A stretch of DNA of 64,000 nucleotides from Narthecium ossifragum (GCA_963920575.1 OY986966.1:4112130-4176129); one strand, 5' to 3'; shown: positions 13,101-28,100, numbered from the stretch's first letter. Notes: generated by a model not told the origin, from the sequence alone. Numbers and translations are program-made.

Positions 13101-16100
13101 CGTTTAGACCATCCTAACTCTTTGATTGTCACATTTGTTAAAGCATGGTTTCTTGGGTGATAAAGATCATTTTTCTTCTCATAGCTTGTCCTTTGATTGT
13201 ACTACTTGTAAACTTGGGAAAAGTAAAACTCTCCCTTTTCCTAATCATGGTAGTCATGCTAAAAAATGCTTTGAGATTATTCATAGTGATGTTTGGAGTG
13301 TTACTCCTGTCATATTTCATGCCCATTATAAATACTTTGTGACGTTCATTGATGATTATAGTCGTTTTACTTGGGTGTATTTTCTCCGCTCCAAATCTGA
13401 TGTTTTTTCTTGTTTTCAGACCTTTGTGGCTTATATTGAGACTCAATTTTCAACCTGCATTAAGGTCTTAAAGTCTGATTCTGGTGGAGAATATATGTCC
13501 TGTGACTTTCAGACTTTCTTGCAGCTGAAAGGGATCATTTCTCAGCGCTCTTGCCCTTATACACCTCAACAAAACGGCATTGTTGAACGTAAAAATCATC
13601 ATTTGTTGGATGTTGTACGAACCTTGTTGCTTGAATCCTCTGTCCCTCCTAGATTTTGGGTTGAAACCTTGTCCACATCTGTTTATGACATACATCCTAG
13701 TTAATGGACTGCCATCTCAAATTTTGGACTTTGATTCTCCTTATTATCGTCTTTATGGCATACATCCTAGTAATGATACATATCATAGTTTTGGATGTGT
13801 TTGCTTTGTTCACCTACCTCCTCATGAACGTCACAAGCTTGCTGCCCAGTTGGTTCAATGTGCATTTATGGGTTATAGTCCTGCTCATAAGGTTTTGTGT
13901 GCTATGATGCTACTACTAACCGTTTTCGTATATCTAGGATTGTTGTTTTCTTCAAAAATCAGTTGTTCTTTCCATCCCATGTTGCCTCGTCTTTTGATCT
14001 TGTGGTACTTCCTAGCTTTAATGATCTATCTCGTCCACTTGAGTGCTTTAAACCATGAATTGTGTATAAGCGACGTCGCCCACCTCCACCCCTTCCCAAC
14101 ACTGGTCCGCTGCCTGAGCCTGCTGCTCCTGCTCCATGGAAGTCCACCCGAGTCTCACATCCTCCGAATAAGTACGGATTCTCTCATACATCGCTCAATG
14201 TGACTCTGTCTAGTATCCGAATTCCAACCTCTTATTCCCAGGCAATCAAGCATGCATGTTGGGAGAAAGCCATGCAAGATGAGCTTCAGGCTCTTCAGGA
14301 GAATCATACTTGGGATATTGTTTCTTGTCCTTCTGGTATTAAACCCATTGGTTGTAAATGGGTGTATTTTGTCAAGCTGCATTTTGATGGGTCCTTGGAC
14401 AGATATAAGGCTCGGTTAGTTGACGATAAGACTTTTGCTCCAGTGGCTAAGATGACTACAATGCGGACAGTTATTGCTATTGCAGGTTCGAAAGGTTGGT
14501 CTTTACGACAAATGGACGTAAAGAATGCCTTTCTCCATGGTGACCTCAGGGAAGAGATTTTTATGACTCCTCCACCATGCTTATTTACTACACCTTCTGA
14601 TGTGTGCAAGCTGAAACGCTCTCTCTATGGCTTGAAGCAAGCTCCTCGCGCTTGGTTTGATAAGTTTCGCTCCACATTGCTTGGCTTCTCTTTTGCTCAA
14701 AGCCAGTATGACTCTTCCTTGTTCCTTCGCAAGGCTGAGTGTGGCATTGTCCTACTTCTGGTTTATGTTGATGATATAGTTATCACAAGTTCAGATTTTG
14801 TGTTGATTCAACAACTTCAACATCTTTGTGCCTCATTTCATATGAAGGATATGGGGTCACTTCAGTATTTCTTGGGTCTTGAGGTGAAATCTGAACGTAC
14901 CGAGTACTTTCTTGCACCAACATAAGTATACACAAGATTTGATTGCTTTGGCCGGTCTTTAGGCTGCTTCTTCTATTGACACGCCTTTGGAGGTGAATGT
15001 GAAGTATTGTCGTGAGGAGGGTGACATTCTTACTTACCCTTCAATGTACAGTCAGTTGGTTAGCAGCTTGAACTATTTGACCATCACACAGCTTGACATT
15101 TCCTTCGATGTTCAACAAGTCAGTTTATGCGGACCCCTCGGCACCTTCATTTCGCTGCTGTCCGCCATATTATTCGCTATCTAAAGGGCACTCCATATCG
15201 TGGTTTGTTCTTTCCTTCTGACTCACCAGTTCAACTGAGAGCTTACAGTGATGCTGATTGGGCTGGCTGCGTAGATACACGACACTCAATTAATTCTTGG
15301 TAATGCACTCATTTCATGGAAGAGTATCGAAACAAGATCGTGTATCTAAGTCTTCTACTGAGTCTGAGTATCGCGCCATGTCATCTGCATGTTCTGAAAA
15401 TATTTGGCTTCGTGGTTTGTTATCTAAGCTCGGATTTCCTCAACTTGAGCCCACTCCTCTTCATGCGGATAACACTAGTGCTATTCAGATTGCTGTTAAT
15501 CTCGTCTTTCATGAGCGAACCAAGCACATTGAGATGGACTGTCATGTCATTCGTGAGGTTTTTGACAAACATGCTATCACTCTTCCTCATATTACCACGG
15601 ATATTCAAATTGATGATGTGTTTACCAAGGCTATGACTCGACAGCGTCATCAGTTCCTAGTTGGCAAATTGATGCTTCTTGATCATCCAGCATCAATTTG
15701 AGAGGGGATGTTAATAGGATCAGCAATTATAGGTTTTCTACATAAAACCTATTAAAGCTCAGCCAGCCTATTATTAATCTTGTGCAACTATATTTTCCTA
15801 AATAAGTACCTATACTAATAGGTATAGAATATCTTGGCACAGCTATGCTTGCCTAAAATAGATAGTCATACTTATTGGCAAAAAATTGCCAATCACAGCA
15901 TACATTTCCTACACTCTATATAATGAAAAGTCTCAGAATGATGAAGGCATTCAATCAATTTGACAATCTATTCCAGAGGAAGTAAAGCGGAGGAAACTAT
16001 GAAGGTAAACGAACTCACAAATGCATTGTTGCAAGCTTCCAAGAGCCGTTCATCATGCATATCTTCTGTCATAATTGGTGGTTCCTATTTGTTGTAGAAG

Positions 16101-19100
16101 AGATGAGTTCATCCAGAATACTAGGTAAGATAATGGATATTCTTAGAGAAAAAGATGATAAATAAGAACCTGGGTGTGTGGCACATGCATCTTCTGAGGT
16201 GAACGCAAAAGCATCATAGAACCCACAGCACCAGTTGAGCCCCTCCGTCCTCGTTCTACTGATTGCAGGTCAGCATTCTCAAGACCCATACTAGAGCTTG
16301 CTACAGATTCTTCCAGATCATGAGGAACATCCGCTCCCAAAGATCTGCAGTAAGACTGGTGACTGGATTATATGTCGCAAAGAATAGCTACTCATTAAAT
16401 AGCTGATCCTTAACTATGGCTTGATGAAGCACCATAAGGATCTACTTTCAACATCTCAGCAAGAAAATAAGTTTACTTCTTAGACATCATTAGCGAAGAA
16501 ATATCTTAACATACATACCCTACAAGAGCCGGACAGCACACACAAACAAACCAACGAGAAGATAATAACGTGGTAACACCACCGTCTTAAAACTGAACAC
16601 ATATATACCATGTATGCTCAGCTTATCAAAGAGAACTTGGAAACAACTCAGCATGCCATTGTATCATATTATAATGAACTTACACGTAGGCAGACATTTG
16701 TATATGTAAATCGGCTCTAAAGTTAGCATCAAAATAGCATCAAGTCATTTCAGAACAATATGGTCTCAGTCAAACAAACAATTTCTAATTGGCCATCACT
16801 CTGATGTCAGCCCTTTAGAACACTCGGCCAAAGAAAATGCAAATTCATGACATAGAAAGGTTGCATGATGTAAGAAGAATCTAAGAGGCCAGCACCAAGA
16901 TTTCTAACTTGGTTGGGAGAAAGAGAAGAGATGAAGTCACAAGTGACAAATTTTGGAGCTAGGAAGGTAAGAATTGGAATTCAGGCATCATCATCGTCAC
17001 CGGCACATGATAGACTGGACAGAAGTCTTAAGACATGCCAATCAACTTCATTTTAATGTCAGATACTGTACACCTCATTTTACCTGTTGAAATGATCCTT
17101 CCGTTTTTCTTGGCATGGCGAGTTTGTAAATTGATTCCTTTCGACTTCTAGATAATCCTGTTCATAAAGTCAGAGGTCAAATTTATCCTCTATTTACCTA
17201 ACAAGAGCACTAGAAATTCTTTGCATGCAGTAAAATATCACCAAATTATAGAAGAGAATAGGGATAAAATAGCTTTATATCATGAACAGCACCTTATGAC
17301 TGATAGAACCATGGTCTTTGATTCCAGCAGAAGTCTGAAGTTCTTGATCCAGTAAAGCCTTCTTCTGGATGCATATAGCAAGCTGCAGATGACAGCAGAA
17401 ATACAACATTAATACGGCAGTACTGCTGAAAAGAATTATGAAGAAAAAGTAAAAACAATAAGGAGATGTCAAAAGACTAAGCACAAAAGTAATGTGCCTC
17501 TTTTCTAGTATCCAAAGTACAAATTAGGACAAGATACCACGAAACTTGATAGTTTGCCTCGACATAACCTTAGTCCTAAAATGAGGGCAGGTTTGGTAAT
17601 CCTGGGCCAAATTGTTGTCCTTCGAAGTGGGTCAAAAGATGATGATCTAATTCTAATATATACATATCTTGTGAGAATAAAAAGCCTTAGCCATTTTCTT
17701 TGCAAAATGCCTTATAGAAAATAGTCACCCTTGATATGCATGGGCTGAGTCCTTCAATAGTTCTTTACAGCACCTTGATAAAATTTTCACAAGTGAAAAT
17801 GGTAAATGGTCCACCAGCAACTCTTTAAAACATTTCATAATCTGAAACTTAAAACTAGTGGAATCCACAAAAATGCAAGAATAATGTATCAAAAGATAGA
17901 GATGTCTTGACTTAAAGAAGAAATCAGTATGGCCATAAACCAAATGTTAGTGGACATAGTTGTATTGCATCAACGTTAAAAACTAGTGTTTCCATCCTGT
18001 AAGCAAAGGCCAGACCTCAAGTGAGAGAGTAAAGAGAAGAGGGGAGTAAAACGAAGATGCTTTGAAGTACCATTTGCATCTTTTGATGTACTAGACAAGC
18101 TGATAGGTCAATACCAGAATTGGTTGGCATCCTTGGTATTGGTTGGGACTCCTCCCAGTACCAACGAACTTCTCGCACAAATTCAATCCAGAGTACTGCT
18201 ATTGCTGACCACCACACAAAACACAAGTAGCACAGTCAAAATCTTTATTACATGAATGCTTTAAGAAATATAGACCATTAAAGAGGAGACTAGGTGAATT
18301 GATGGAAACTAGAATAATAAGCAATATACCAAAAGAAAAGTTTTGCAACAAACCTCGTATATTGCAATTTCCGAACCAAAGAGAATGCAAACAAAATTGT
18401 GCAAATAGAGAATGAAGAGGTGCTCCCTTAATGGCACGGGAATGTTTGCTTTCAACTTCCATATAGTTTGAAACTGGAACTCCTGAAGATGAGTCAACTC
18501 ACTGATCAGCCATTTAGAACAGTAGCAAAAAATGAAGGAAAATCCATGCATTAAAGCTGTTAGTAAGATACTAATCTATGCTAGAGGTTTTACCACAGCC
18601 ATTAGGTCAAAAAACATTGTAGTAATTACTGGGGGTCGAATTTATGAATCCTTCTCACAAACTCGCTTGTAAAAGCCTGCCACATAATCCAAGCCAAACT
18701 TTTAAAGTTCCATTCCAGATCTTCTAACAAGCTTGACTTTTCTACCCGTGCTTATCTTTAGTACATTCCAAGGCCAATACCTTCCAATCAAGACCTTAGA
18801 TTTCAATGTCACTTGCTTATAGCATGCAGTAGATTTAAAATGGTATGAAGTAGGTGTCTTAAAACATTACAAAAAAACATAATCACGCAGAAAACACTAC
18901 TCGCTTAACCGATATGTTTATCCTACAATGCTTCTTTTTTTTGTACATTGAGCCGAACGCTAGTCAGCCTCCCATAATAGAACACACTGCAAAGCTGCTC
19001 TGGGAGGGGAAACCCAGAGACAGCAATCCCACCAAATCCATGGTCGCATGCATACGTAGGGTCATGGATTCCCATACCGGCCGGTACTGTGTGTACCGGC

Positions 19101-22100
19101 GGTATTTACCGTATGGTACTGTGCATACCGGCGGTATTTACCGTACAGTACTGTGCGTACCGGCCCCGTACCGGTGGCTAACCGGGACGGTTTTCTCCCC
19201 CGGATCGGATCAAGGGGAGACCGGATGTGTACCGGCCGGTTTGGATACCGGTTTGGATGAATACCGGCCGGTACAAACCGGCCCTTAAAAAAACCTGAGG
19301 AAGAGAGGTGAAGGAGAGGGGGAAGCAAATAGCCAAATTACATAATACAATGACGGCCGCCCATATACACCATCATATCCTAAGGTTTCGGCACATAGGA
19401 TATAGAAAATTATATAAACTACCCCTATCAACAGATCTCAAATCCGTTTTTTGTTCCGGAGGCGCTGCGTAGTGCGTCATGGTCGGGTCCGGAACGATCA
19501 GGCTCCACAAACTCAACAAGGAAGAGGGAGGGGAGAAAGAGAGGAAAATGTATTAAGCTATTATAAATGTAGGAAAATGGAAATGTAGAAAAATTGAAAA
19601 TAATTGTAAAACTATTATAAATGTAGGAAAATGTATTAAGCTATTGCTTATTTTTCATGTATTGTATTATAATACTTTGACAACTTATCACTCTGCTTTC
19701 ATATAAGAAATGATATTTGGCTAATTAGAGACATTGAATATAAGTGAATATCAACTTTAATTGTTAATTACATTAGTTAGCTTCAATATATTTCAAATCA
19801 AATAAGAAACGAGCGGAAAACACCCTAAAAGAAGCCAAACCAGCCTTTCATGACTGGTTTGGATGCGTACCGGTACGGTACGCACCGTACCGGCGGGTGG
19901 CCGGAACGGCGCGTACCACCAGGACGATAATCCATGTGTAGGGTGCTCATTCTACAAACATAAGACTGTTTATTGATGTCTTGGGGTCAGGTCTGCCAGG
20001 ATCCAAGTCTTGCACTAGACAATAAAAAAAATTTTCCGTGCTGATAAATATGTCGCCAACAAAATTACAATTTTTTCCCACATAGGTAGCAGCAACTTTC
20101 ATATGGACTAGTAGTAACTTGAATTGTGCAACAGTTTATTAAGAGAACAGATGTGTACTCCACTTAGAGCAATTAATTCTATTTTACTATCTGGTAACTT
20201 GAACTGTGCGATAACCTATCAACCTTATATGCTAAAATCCACTTACAGCATTTGAATTCTCTTCTACTATCTGATAAGTTCACTCCTAGCATATATAATC
20301 ATATGACGGGTTTGCATATCTTCTAATTCTAACTAGTGGATTCCTGTGACCCTGGCACGGTCAGCTATGTGGGTGATTGTTCTCCACCCTTGGATTTAAA
20401 GCATTTCCACCGTTAGATGTAAACTTATCAACCCGCTGCCTCTTATAAGGTTGATATCATTTTTTTAAATTGTTACATCAAACTTATCACCTGAGCCTTA
20501 TAAAACTGAAAGATGGTTTAGAATCGTCAATCTAGGTTGCTTAGTCATATTACCAATGCACGAAAACAACATAAAGCTGATTTTCCAGACGAAATGTTCA
20601 GCTAAAAGTCTAGAATTATGGAGGAACCTTCTTAAGGATCACTTTAATATCAGCACAACAAAAACTGTTGAATTGCATTTCGTTATGAATAGAGAATAAT
20701 ACAAACACATCCAACTACATCGAATAGTTTGAAGAATCTATAAAGTGCACTAGGAAGGTGAAAAAAATTAAACAAAGAAATCTTTAAAGGGCAACTCAAG
20801 ATAAGTAGCTTTCATAATAGCTCAAGGAAGTACACGGATACCTTCATGGAAAAGCTCTTTCAAGACACGATCACGAACTGTTGGTGGAGGTACAATAAGT
20901 GAAGACTTTGCATTATCAGGACCGAGGTTTTCAACTGTCGTGTGTAAGTGTCTTTCTTAGGCCACAAGATATCAGAAGAATCCAATACCAGTCCTCACAA
21001 GAGAAGAAAGATAAATAGGGCAAATATATTCAAACCTGACACGAAATCTTCCAAGAACTTAGCCTCAAATGACATATCAAAAGCACGAATCAGAAGACGC
21101 AGTTGGGAGCCAAATCCAACCAAATTACGAGTGGAATCATCCATCCTATGCGAAACACCAGATAACAGCATTGAAACTGTTGATCCATGCAATCACTTAT
21201 ACAATAACTTGAAATGGAGAATACGAAATCATGCAAGAAATGCAAGCCAAAGAGTTTATATTATCAGAAGTAGATAGCCTATTCAAAATGATGAGAACTG
21301 CAACACAGGAATAACTATGTAATTAAGGAAAGATTGTCAGTATGATGTATAGTTCTCTATGAGCATACGTATATCTGCACTGGAATCAAATGACAGCTCC
21401 AACCGGCATGTGGCCTAGATTAGGAGTCTTGAGATGCCATTTATGGTTAGAAGCTGAAGTTCACTGTATTATGGATTATAGGCCGATTTTCAAGAACTTT
21501 ATCATGTCCTTGTCTAAGACATCAATGCAAAACTAAATGAACTGGTATCTGCATGACATCTTGTCTTAAACCATGTCCCAATATTCCAAGCGTGCTGATT
21601 ATGAAAAGAAAATGTGAAACTCAACAATGTCTGCCTCCTTGACTAATCTTCTTTTAAACTGCAAGCAAGCACGCTTCTATTCCTCCTTTATCTTAAGACC
21701 AAACATACTGCTTTGAGATTAATGTAGCTGAAAACGATCAGTCTGTAGAGTACGATAAAAGTGAACTCCTCCTAGGTCCATTCAAGCTGAAGCTCAAGAT
21801 GGTTCAATCAATTATGTTAGCTTTTTCTTGATAAGCTACCAAACCATCTGTCAAGACTTGAGAGGGAATCCAGTCGGTCAGAGAGGAGATACAGTTAATT
21901 GTAAGAGTTTTGAACCCTTTTCAAGATTGATCACTGCTCAACGGGGAAGCTAAAAAATTTAGAACCAATTTTTAGTAATGAAGTTGAGTAGAACAAGGAT
22001 GAATCAACTTCTAGACAATCAAACTTTCAGGGCACTGCAGCATCGTGGAGAAGCAATAACCTAGTGGACTAGGGGAATTTCAATATTCCAACACAAGCAT

Positions 22101-25100
22101 ACCATTCAACAGGCAGTAAAAAAACATTCGGTGTGACGACGATCACTTTTCACTTTCTTTTAGAAGGGCATAAACAAAAGATAGGTTGTCCAACAATAAT
22201 GTTACTCTGGGAGAAACTATTTCCATAGCAGACTAAGTGGTAGTACTACATCAACATGCACTAGGAAACTATTACAGCTAATGCAGTAATGCATGCCCTA
22301 ACCTTAAAGAATCGATGAGAAGAGGAAGTATGGAAGAGTCTAAGAAACTTGAAAAAACATATGACCCTTTTTTTGAATTTCACGTAAAATAACGAGCAAG
22401 TATAGTAAAGAATAGCATACCAAAAATTATTGACATCTTTCTCAAGCACGAAAAAGTATCATAGAAACAAAAAGGGAAAAAACAACATGAGAGGAACTAA
22501 ACACAAGAAATCACTGTGAAACTAAAGGAACCCCATTAGCTATACCAATGTCCAATTCATATTGCATTCTTACATAAATGGAGATATAACAGGACAAAGA
22601 AGCCAGGTCTCAGCATCAAATGATGAAGCATTTTCTAATTCCGCCATCTCGAGCGAACCATCATAGATCTTGCTTGACCAAATAGCAACTAACTCGAAAC
22701 CTGAAAATACACTACAAGTGATTATGTCAAATGATTCTAAACCCCCAAAGTTACAACAGTGAACTTCTATGCAGCAAATCATTGACTAATTCCAACTAGC
22801 AAAAGAATCTAGGTATACATCTATCGCAATTAAATGAAATGTTTCAGCATATCAAAAACTGAATGAGGTAAATGAGTAGAAACAAGCGTCCACACATACA
22901 CAATACAAACATACAGACATAGACATTCATAAAACAGATATAAGTAAGAGTAAAGCTCTTTCAAACAGGTAGATAGTAAGCACGATCAAGGATTGCCGTA
23001 CCGGCCCGGCACCGAGCCAGGTCGGCAAACCAACCCCGGAACTGGTACGCTACAGTAACATGTCAGTGGAAAGAAGAGGAGGAGAAGGAAAAAAGAATAG
23101 AAAAGACAAGGGAGACGGAAGGGTGCGATTACCGGCACGGGTCGTGCCACCGGTATGGCAATCCTTGAGCAAGATTATATAATTATTTGGTCTACATACA
23201 AATCACGAACAGAACAAGACAGCTTTGTGCAACAATACCCAAAGGGAAATGTCATATCAAGATATCAAAGAACCAGAGAGTCGAAGACTTGCTGCACAAC
23301 GAAATTAATCCTGTTTCCAGTAAATTATTAGCAATAATAAGAACTAATTCAAAACATTTCCCTCGCTCAGAATGAGTAAATAATCATCCTCTAGCAAGAG
23401 ATTAAAAATAAAAAAACGAAGCACTCAAAATCAAGCATGAAATTTGAGCTCTGGTCTCATTTTAATATTGCTTATTTGCTCCTTAAGAGTGGCAATGGCT
23501 CACAAGTGGAAATTCCAGACAGGGCTCTCTGAAACTCTTAACCTGAGCTTTCTATTCTTTACTACAATTAACTTATAATTCAGCTTGTGATTTAGGATAA
23601 AAGATCAAAGACGACACAAATTTAGGAAACACAGACTGATTTTAAAGAATCATGGCAAACAGACTGCACTTAAGAAACTGCAATGGTCCAGTCCAATAGG
23701 AAAAGTAGGGTACATTGAATAGGATCTTCAGCAGAATACCACTCTGCCCAAGGGCAATCATCATCCCACTGTGTCCTGGTGCGGGTGAAGGCATCAGTAT
23801 CTTCTTTTGATTCTTTAACTTCTGCTTCTACCGCCTCTGTATCTTCAGCCTCGTCATCAAGCAAAGGTGTTCTATATGTCAATCTCATTGCAAAGTTCAC
23901 CTTGACTGAACTCGTTGGAAAATCTAGTGAGGAGTACGCCTTCCAAAACAAATGCCATAAGTCCATAACAGTAAAAATCAGCAAGGAAAATAATAGACGT
24001 CTTATTTTCACAAAGTTTACAAGTACTGCAATAAAGTGATCAAGAAACAGATTAGTTAGAACTTAGAAGAATACTTTAATAAGGGCCCTACTGAGCAATT
24101 CAGGAAAAAAGAAATCATACCAGGCAACCCTTGAACTTTTATGAGATAAGGAAACAAAAAACAAACAGTTCATAACAAGAGAACAAAAACAAAGCAGAGT
24201 TATATCTATGTACAGAAGAAACTAAAGTGTTACCCATGATAGCGGGTGGGCATAGATGAATACTTAAAGGTGTTCTTGGAGAATCCATAACAAGTAACAG
24301 CCTGCACTGCTCTAATTTATATGGGCAGCATTGAGTTTGAGCTTTGAAAGAGCAGATCTAGGGCCCTTAAGGGATTAACGCTGCAGAATTTCAGCTTTCA
24401 GGCTCAGATATTAACAAGCAAAATTCTTTCCTAGACAAACAATAAAAAAAACCAAAAAAACTACTTTCACTCCAGACATTATGAATGAACGAAATACAAG
24501 CAGCAAAGCAGCACAAATTAGTAAACACATAATAATTTTGTTGCGCATATAAATATCTTACATACAAACAGTTTAAAAAAGAAGACTCTCCAGTGTACAC
24601 TAGCATAAACAACAAGCATTATAGAAGAAAATCACAAACTATTTTTTGTCACCAGAACTCACAAATTTTGAGACAAATAGCTCATATAGCCCCTCCAAAT
24701 GCATGAGCCTTATAGGCACCTGGCTACCAATTCTGTCTGCATCAAACCTTCTTGTAAAGATCGTCCCCATGTTCTGGATTCCGATATAAGCTTTGCGGGA
24801 AGGATCATGCACTGGAACAAAAGCTGGCCAATTGCTGCATTTGGAATATTAAGAAGAATCACATTCAGCTACATGTCGAAGTTTCCAAAACTCTAGCACA
24901 TTGGTACAAGAAGGGAATTGAAAAAGGGAATGAAATGAACAGGACCAACAGGTAATATCCATGACTGTCACAATCACTCTCATTTAGCTTAGACGAATAC
25001 GGTGTCGCAAAACTTAAAACCACTAACATGCATAAAAGAAGAAACTGATTTCAAAAACCAAGAAATTGTTGTCATAAAAAACACAAGGTAAACGACAGGA

Positions 25101-28100
25101 AGTTTCTATTTTCTACCTAATAGCATACCTTTTTAACAAGAGATCTGAAGCAAATATTTACTTCTTCCATGTTCATACATCAAAGAAATTGCTTTTCACC
25201 AACCATCATCTTCCAAAATAACAGAATGCTTAAAGTCCAATGCAATGATCTTCCATCACCAAACATCACTATTCTAGGGTAAACACACTATTAAAATCAA
25301 ATCAGCAATAGAACATGTAACACTCTCTGGGCATCAACAATATAATGTGCACACCACTGAGTGTTCACCCTGAGCATGCTCCATTTACACCACCTTAATT
25401 TAACATGATCTTTCTTGAGCTTGCATAACAAAAGCTTAATTACTAAAGACCCAAAAAAATCCAACTTGTAAAAAAAAATTTCAGACAGCAAACCTGCCAC
25501 AATTTGATAAAGCAATGGCTACAGCACTTAAAAGTTTGCTCGACTCGGGTGCATCAAGAACCACGCCGCTGACACTTTGAGGTGCGATAACCTGACCATG
25601 TACGTAAAACAAACATTTATAGCTGTTTTCTTTAATTTGTTAATTAATTAAGATATCATATATTGAGACGAAAGAATGTGGAAGAAATCAACACATGCTA
25701 GAATTCAACTTAAACATAGATAGGCAGATACATAGATCTAAATTGTGATATGATGCAAACTCACATAATGCTTGGGTAGACAACAGAAGGGTGTGTCTGT
25801 GTGGTCAAATATAAGAGCAAGATACATAAACTGAAATCATTGCCAAGCACAAGCTACAAGACACAACGTTAGACTTAGGTTGTGTTTGGTTTGGGGATAA
25901 TCCCCACCTTATCCCCAAACAGAATGGGATTAATGAAATAGGGATAAGGTGGGTTAAGATGGTCCATCCCAAAAAATAGGGATATCACTTATTCTATCCC
26001 CATTTATCTCCACCCGGATTTGTATCGCCATTTCTATTTTTTATTAAAAAAAATATTTTGGTCCATCCCCACTCGTTATCCCAACTTTTCTAACCCCAAA
26101 ATCACTTAAGCCGGAATAGCCTATCCCCTTACCAAACGGCCCCTTATAGTATTAAGAGCAGACATGATTAAGCTCGACAACAGAGGTGCATCCATATATC
26201 TAAAAGGATATTCCATGAAGATCAGGATAAATCTGAAACCCAGTTGTGAACCTTGAATTACCTACTGCGTATAAGACATGATTCCTGTCCAACAACAAGC
26301 CCAAGGAAACCCAGACAGAGGCGCAAAAAAGAATCAGGAAACCCATTTTGGACCCAAAATCTCTTGCCCGGTTATCAGGCATTCCAACAAATCTTGGCAT
26401 CCAATATTTACCAGCCAAAAATTATTTCAGAGTCTCATTTTCTAGTTTATCTTGCTACTTATCTGATAGATTGAGAAAACAAGAAATAAAATGAGCATGC
26501 ATAGTAATCTTCATTAAAACACATTCTGGAAGATGATAATATCATAATACTATATTCCATAATCAAGACAGCTCCTTTCTCTCTTTATAAGTATGCCCAG
26601 AAGCTGATGCATAAAAGTCAGAGGTTAAAGCATATATCTAAGGAAAATAGGAAATAAATAGAAAATTGATCCCTTATTAACCTGTCTCACATGTGTTCAT
26701 TTCGTGGGCAATCAAAAAAATGACTGAAGCATAACATCCTAAGCAGATTGATGCCTTGAAGCCATCAGAAAAACATCAGTGGAAGCGATGTTGCCTCCTC
26801 AGGTCGCAACCACAAATGACCGCTCTTTAAATATCATCAAACTCTCACATCAAGGTTTACTATACACACTTTGTAGGAATATTATGCAAAAGCACATTTA
26901 TTCAATCAAGATAAACAAAAAGCTTAAAGCATCTACCAAAAATTCTTTGACCCCGAACGATAGTTGTATATAGTGCAAGTCGTCATCCCACCCCAAAGCT
27001 TTGTCTGCATCCTTAAATTCAGATAAAATGAAATCACTGTCATATTTAGAAAATAAGACAATGAATGAATATCCAAGGACCTTCAAGGTTACCTGCAGTA
27101 GTCTCAAAGTAATACTCCATGCAATAAGATTTTATGCTATACTTCAAGTCACACTTGACTTTGTACAATTTCTTTGGAGAATCTAAACATTCCGCACCCT
27201 TAACCTGCCAAAAAGCCAGAACATGGAGTATGAGAAGATTAGATACCGAATATGATGACCAGAGGGACATCATACACAGTTCCTAGGTCAAAACATGAAT
27301 TCAAGTAGCATAAGGATAACCACAAAGTCTTGATTTAAGAAGAGGTGTAACAACAGCACATATGAGACCCAAAAAATCTGAAGTGCCATCTTAAGACAGG
27401 CTGCCGCTCAGGCACCTCAACTCCCTGTTTATTTTCATTTTCCAACTAATGTCAATAGATTGTGATTCATATTCTTATGCTTGCACACATGCTTCTATAC
27501 TCTATATATGAATATCAAGGAGTAGATGAATTGTAATTTGTAACAAATGTGTTATTCAGTCAAGATACTTATCATACAGTTGGCTCTATCAAATGGAAAA
27601 CGATGTAGTAAATCAAACACCTTCAATAAATCTTCTCCATGTAAACTTGGCTCGTTTAATTAGGGTGACAGTACAGGTTTTGCAAAATTATGTGCTATGG
27701 CTCGAACCCATGGTCACTATGCAGTTTGGAACCTTGTCCGTAAAGCAAATGCTTTGAAGTGTGACTTACGGCACCAATAGTACTGCCGGTTCACCTAAAT
27801 CCATGCTTATAACACAAGGCCGACAATTAAAACTGTCGCTGAAGACAGATTCACCAGGCAGTCCCACATAACTGACAACGCTATGGGTACAGTTATCTAT
27901 ACAATAAAAAAGAGCAACTATCTTCCATTTTCACCTTGACAAAGATTTTCGACATACCATAAATTCCATGCATAACAGATGTAACTTGATATAAATAATC
28001 AATATTTTGCAGAAATTTCTTAGCTTGATATATAGTTCTGCTCCTACTCATGCATACACAATTATGTGGAACTAATTTACACAAAAATATGAAACTAATA

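Larger units (their letters stand above)
11332..15965 (+). mobile_element. Complete Ty1/copia LTR retrotransposon, degenerate
   Basis: A 4634-bp element with two LTRs (11332-11596 and 15709-15965), a tRNA-Met-type primer site right after the 5' LTR, a purine tract right before the 3' LTR, and flanking 5-bp duplications ATCTA at 11327-11331 and 15966-15970. The order protease, integrase, reverse transcriptase, RNase H defines copia. It sits in the intron between exons 17 and 18 of the Rab3GAP gene, antisense to that gene, and accounts for most of that 6.5-kb intron. I count about 15 substitutions and one 8-bp indel between the LTRs, roughly 6% divergence, so the insertion is old. The coding region has several frame breaks. 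Confidence 0.97.

Noticed and set aside
13580..14203. 207-codon ORF in the copia element as an extra gene
   Set aside because: Its first part is an off-frame reading of integrase; the later part is the shifted integrase C-terminal frame, which then decays.
18920..19055. Another LINE tail (GGCTCAATGTAC next to poly(T))
   Set aside because: The end resembles a LINE terminus, but I could not find a flanking repeat or the other limit, so it stays below the standard used for the three reported tails.
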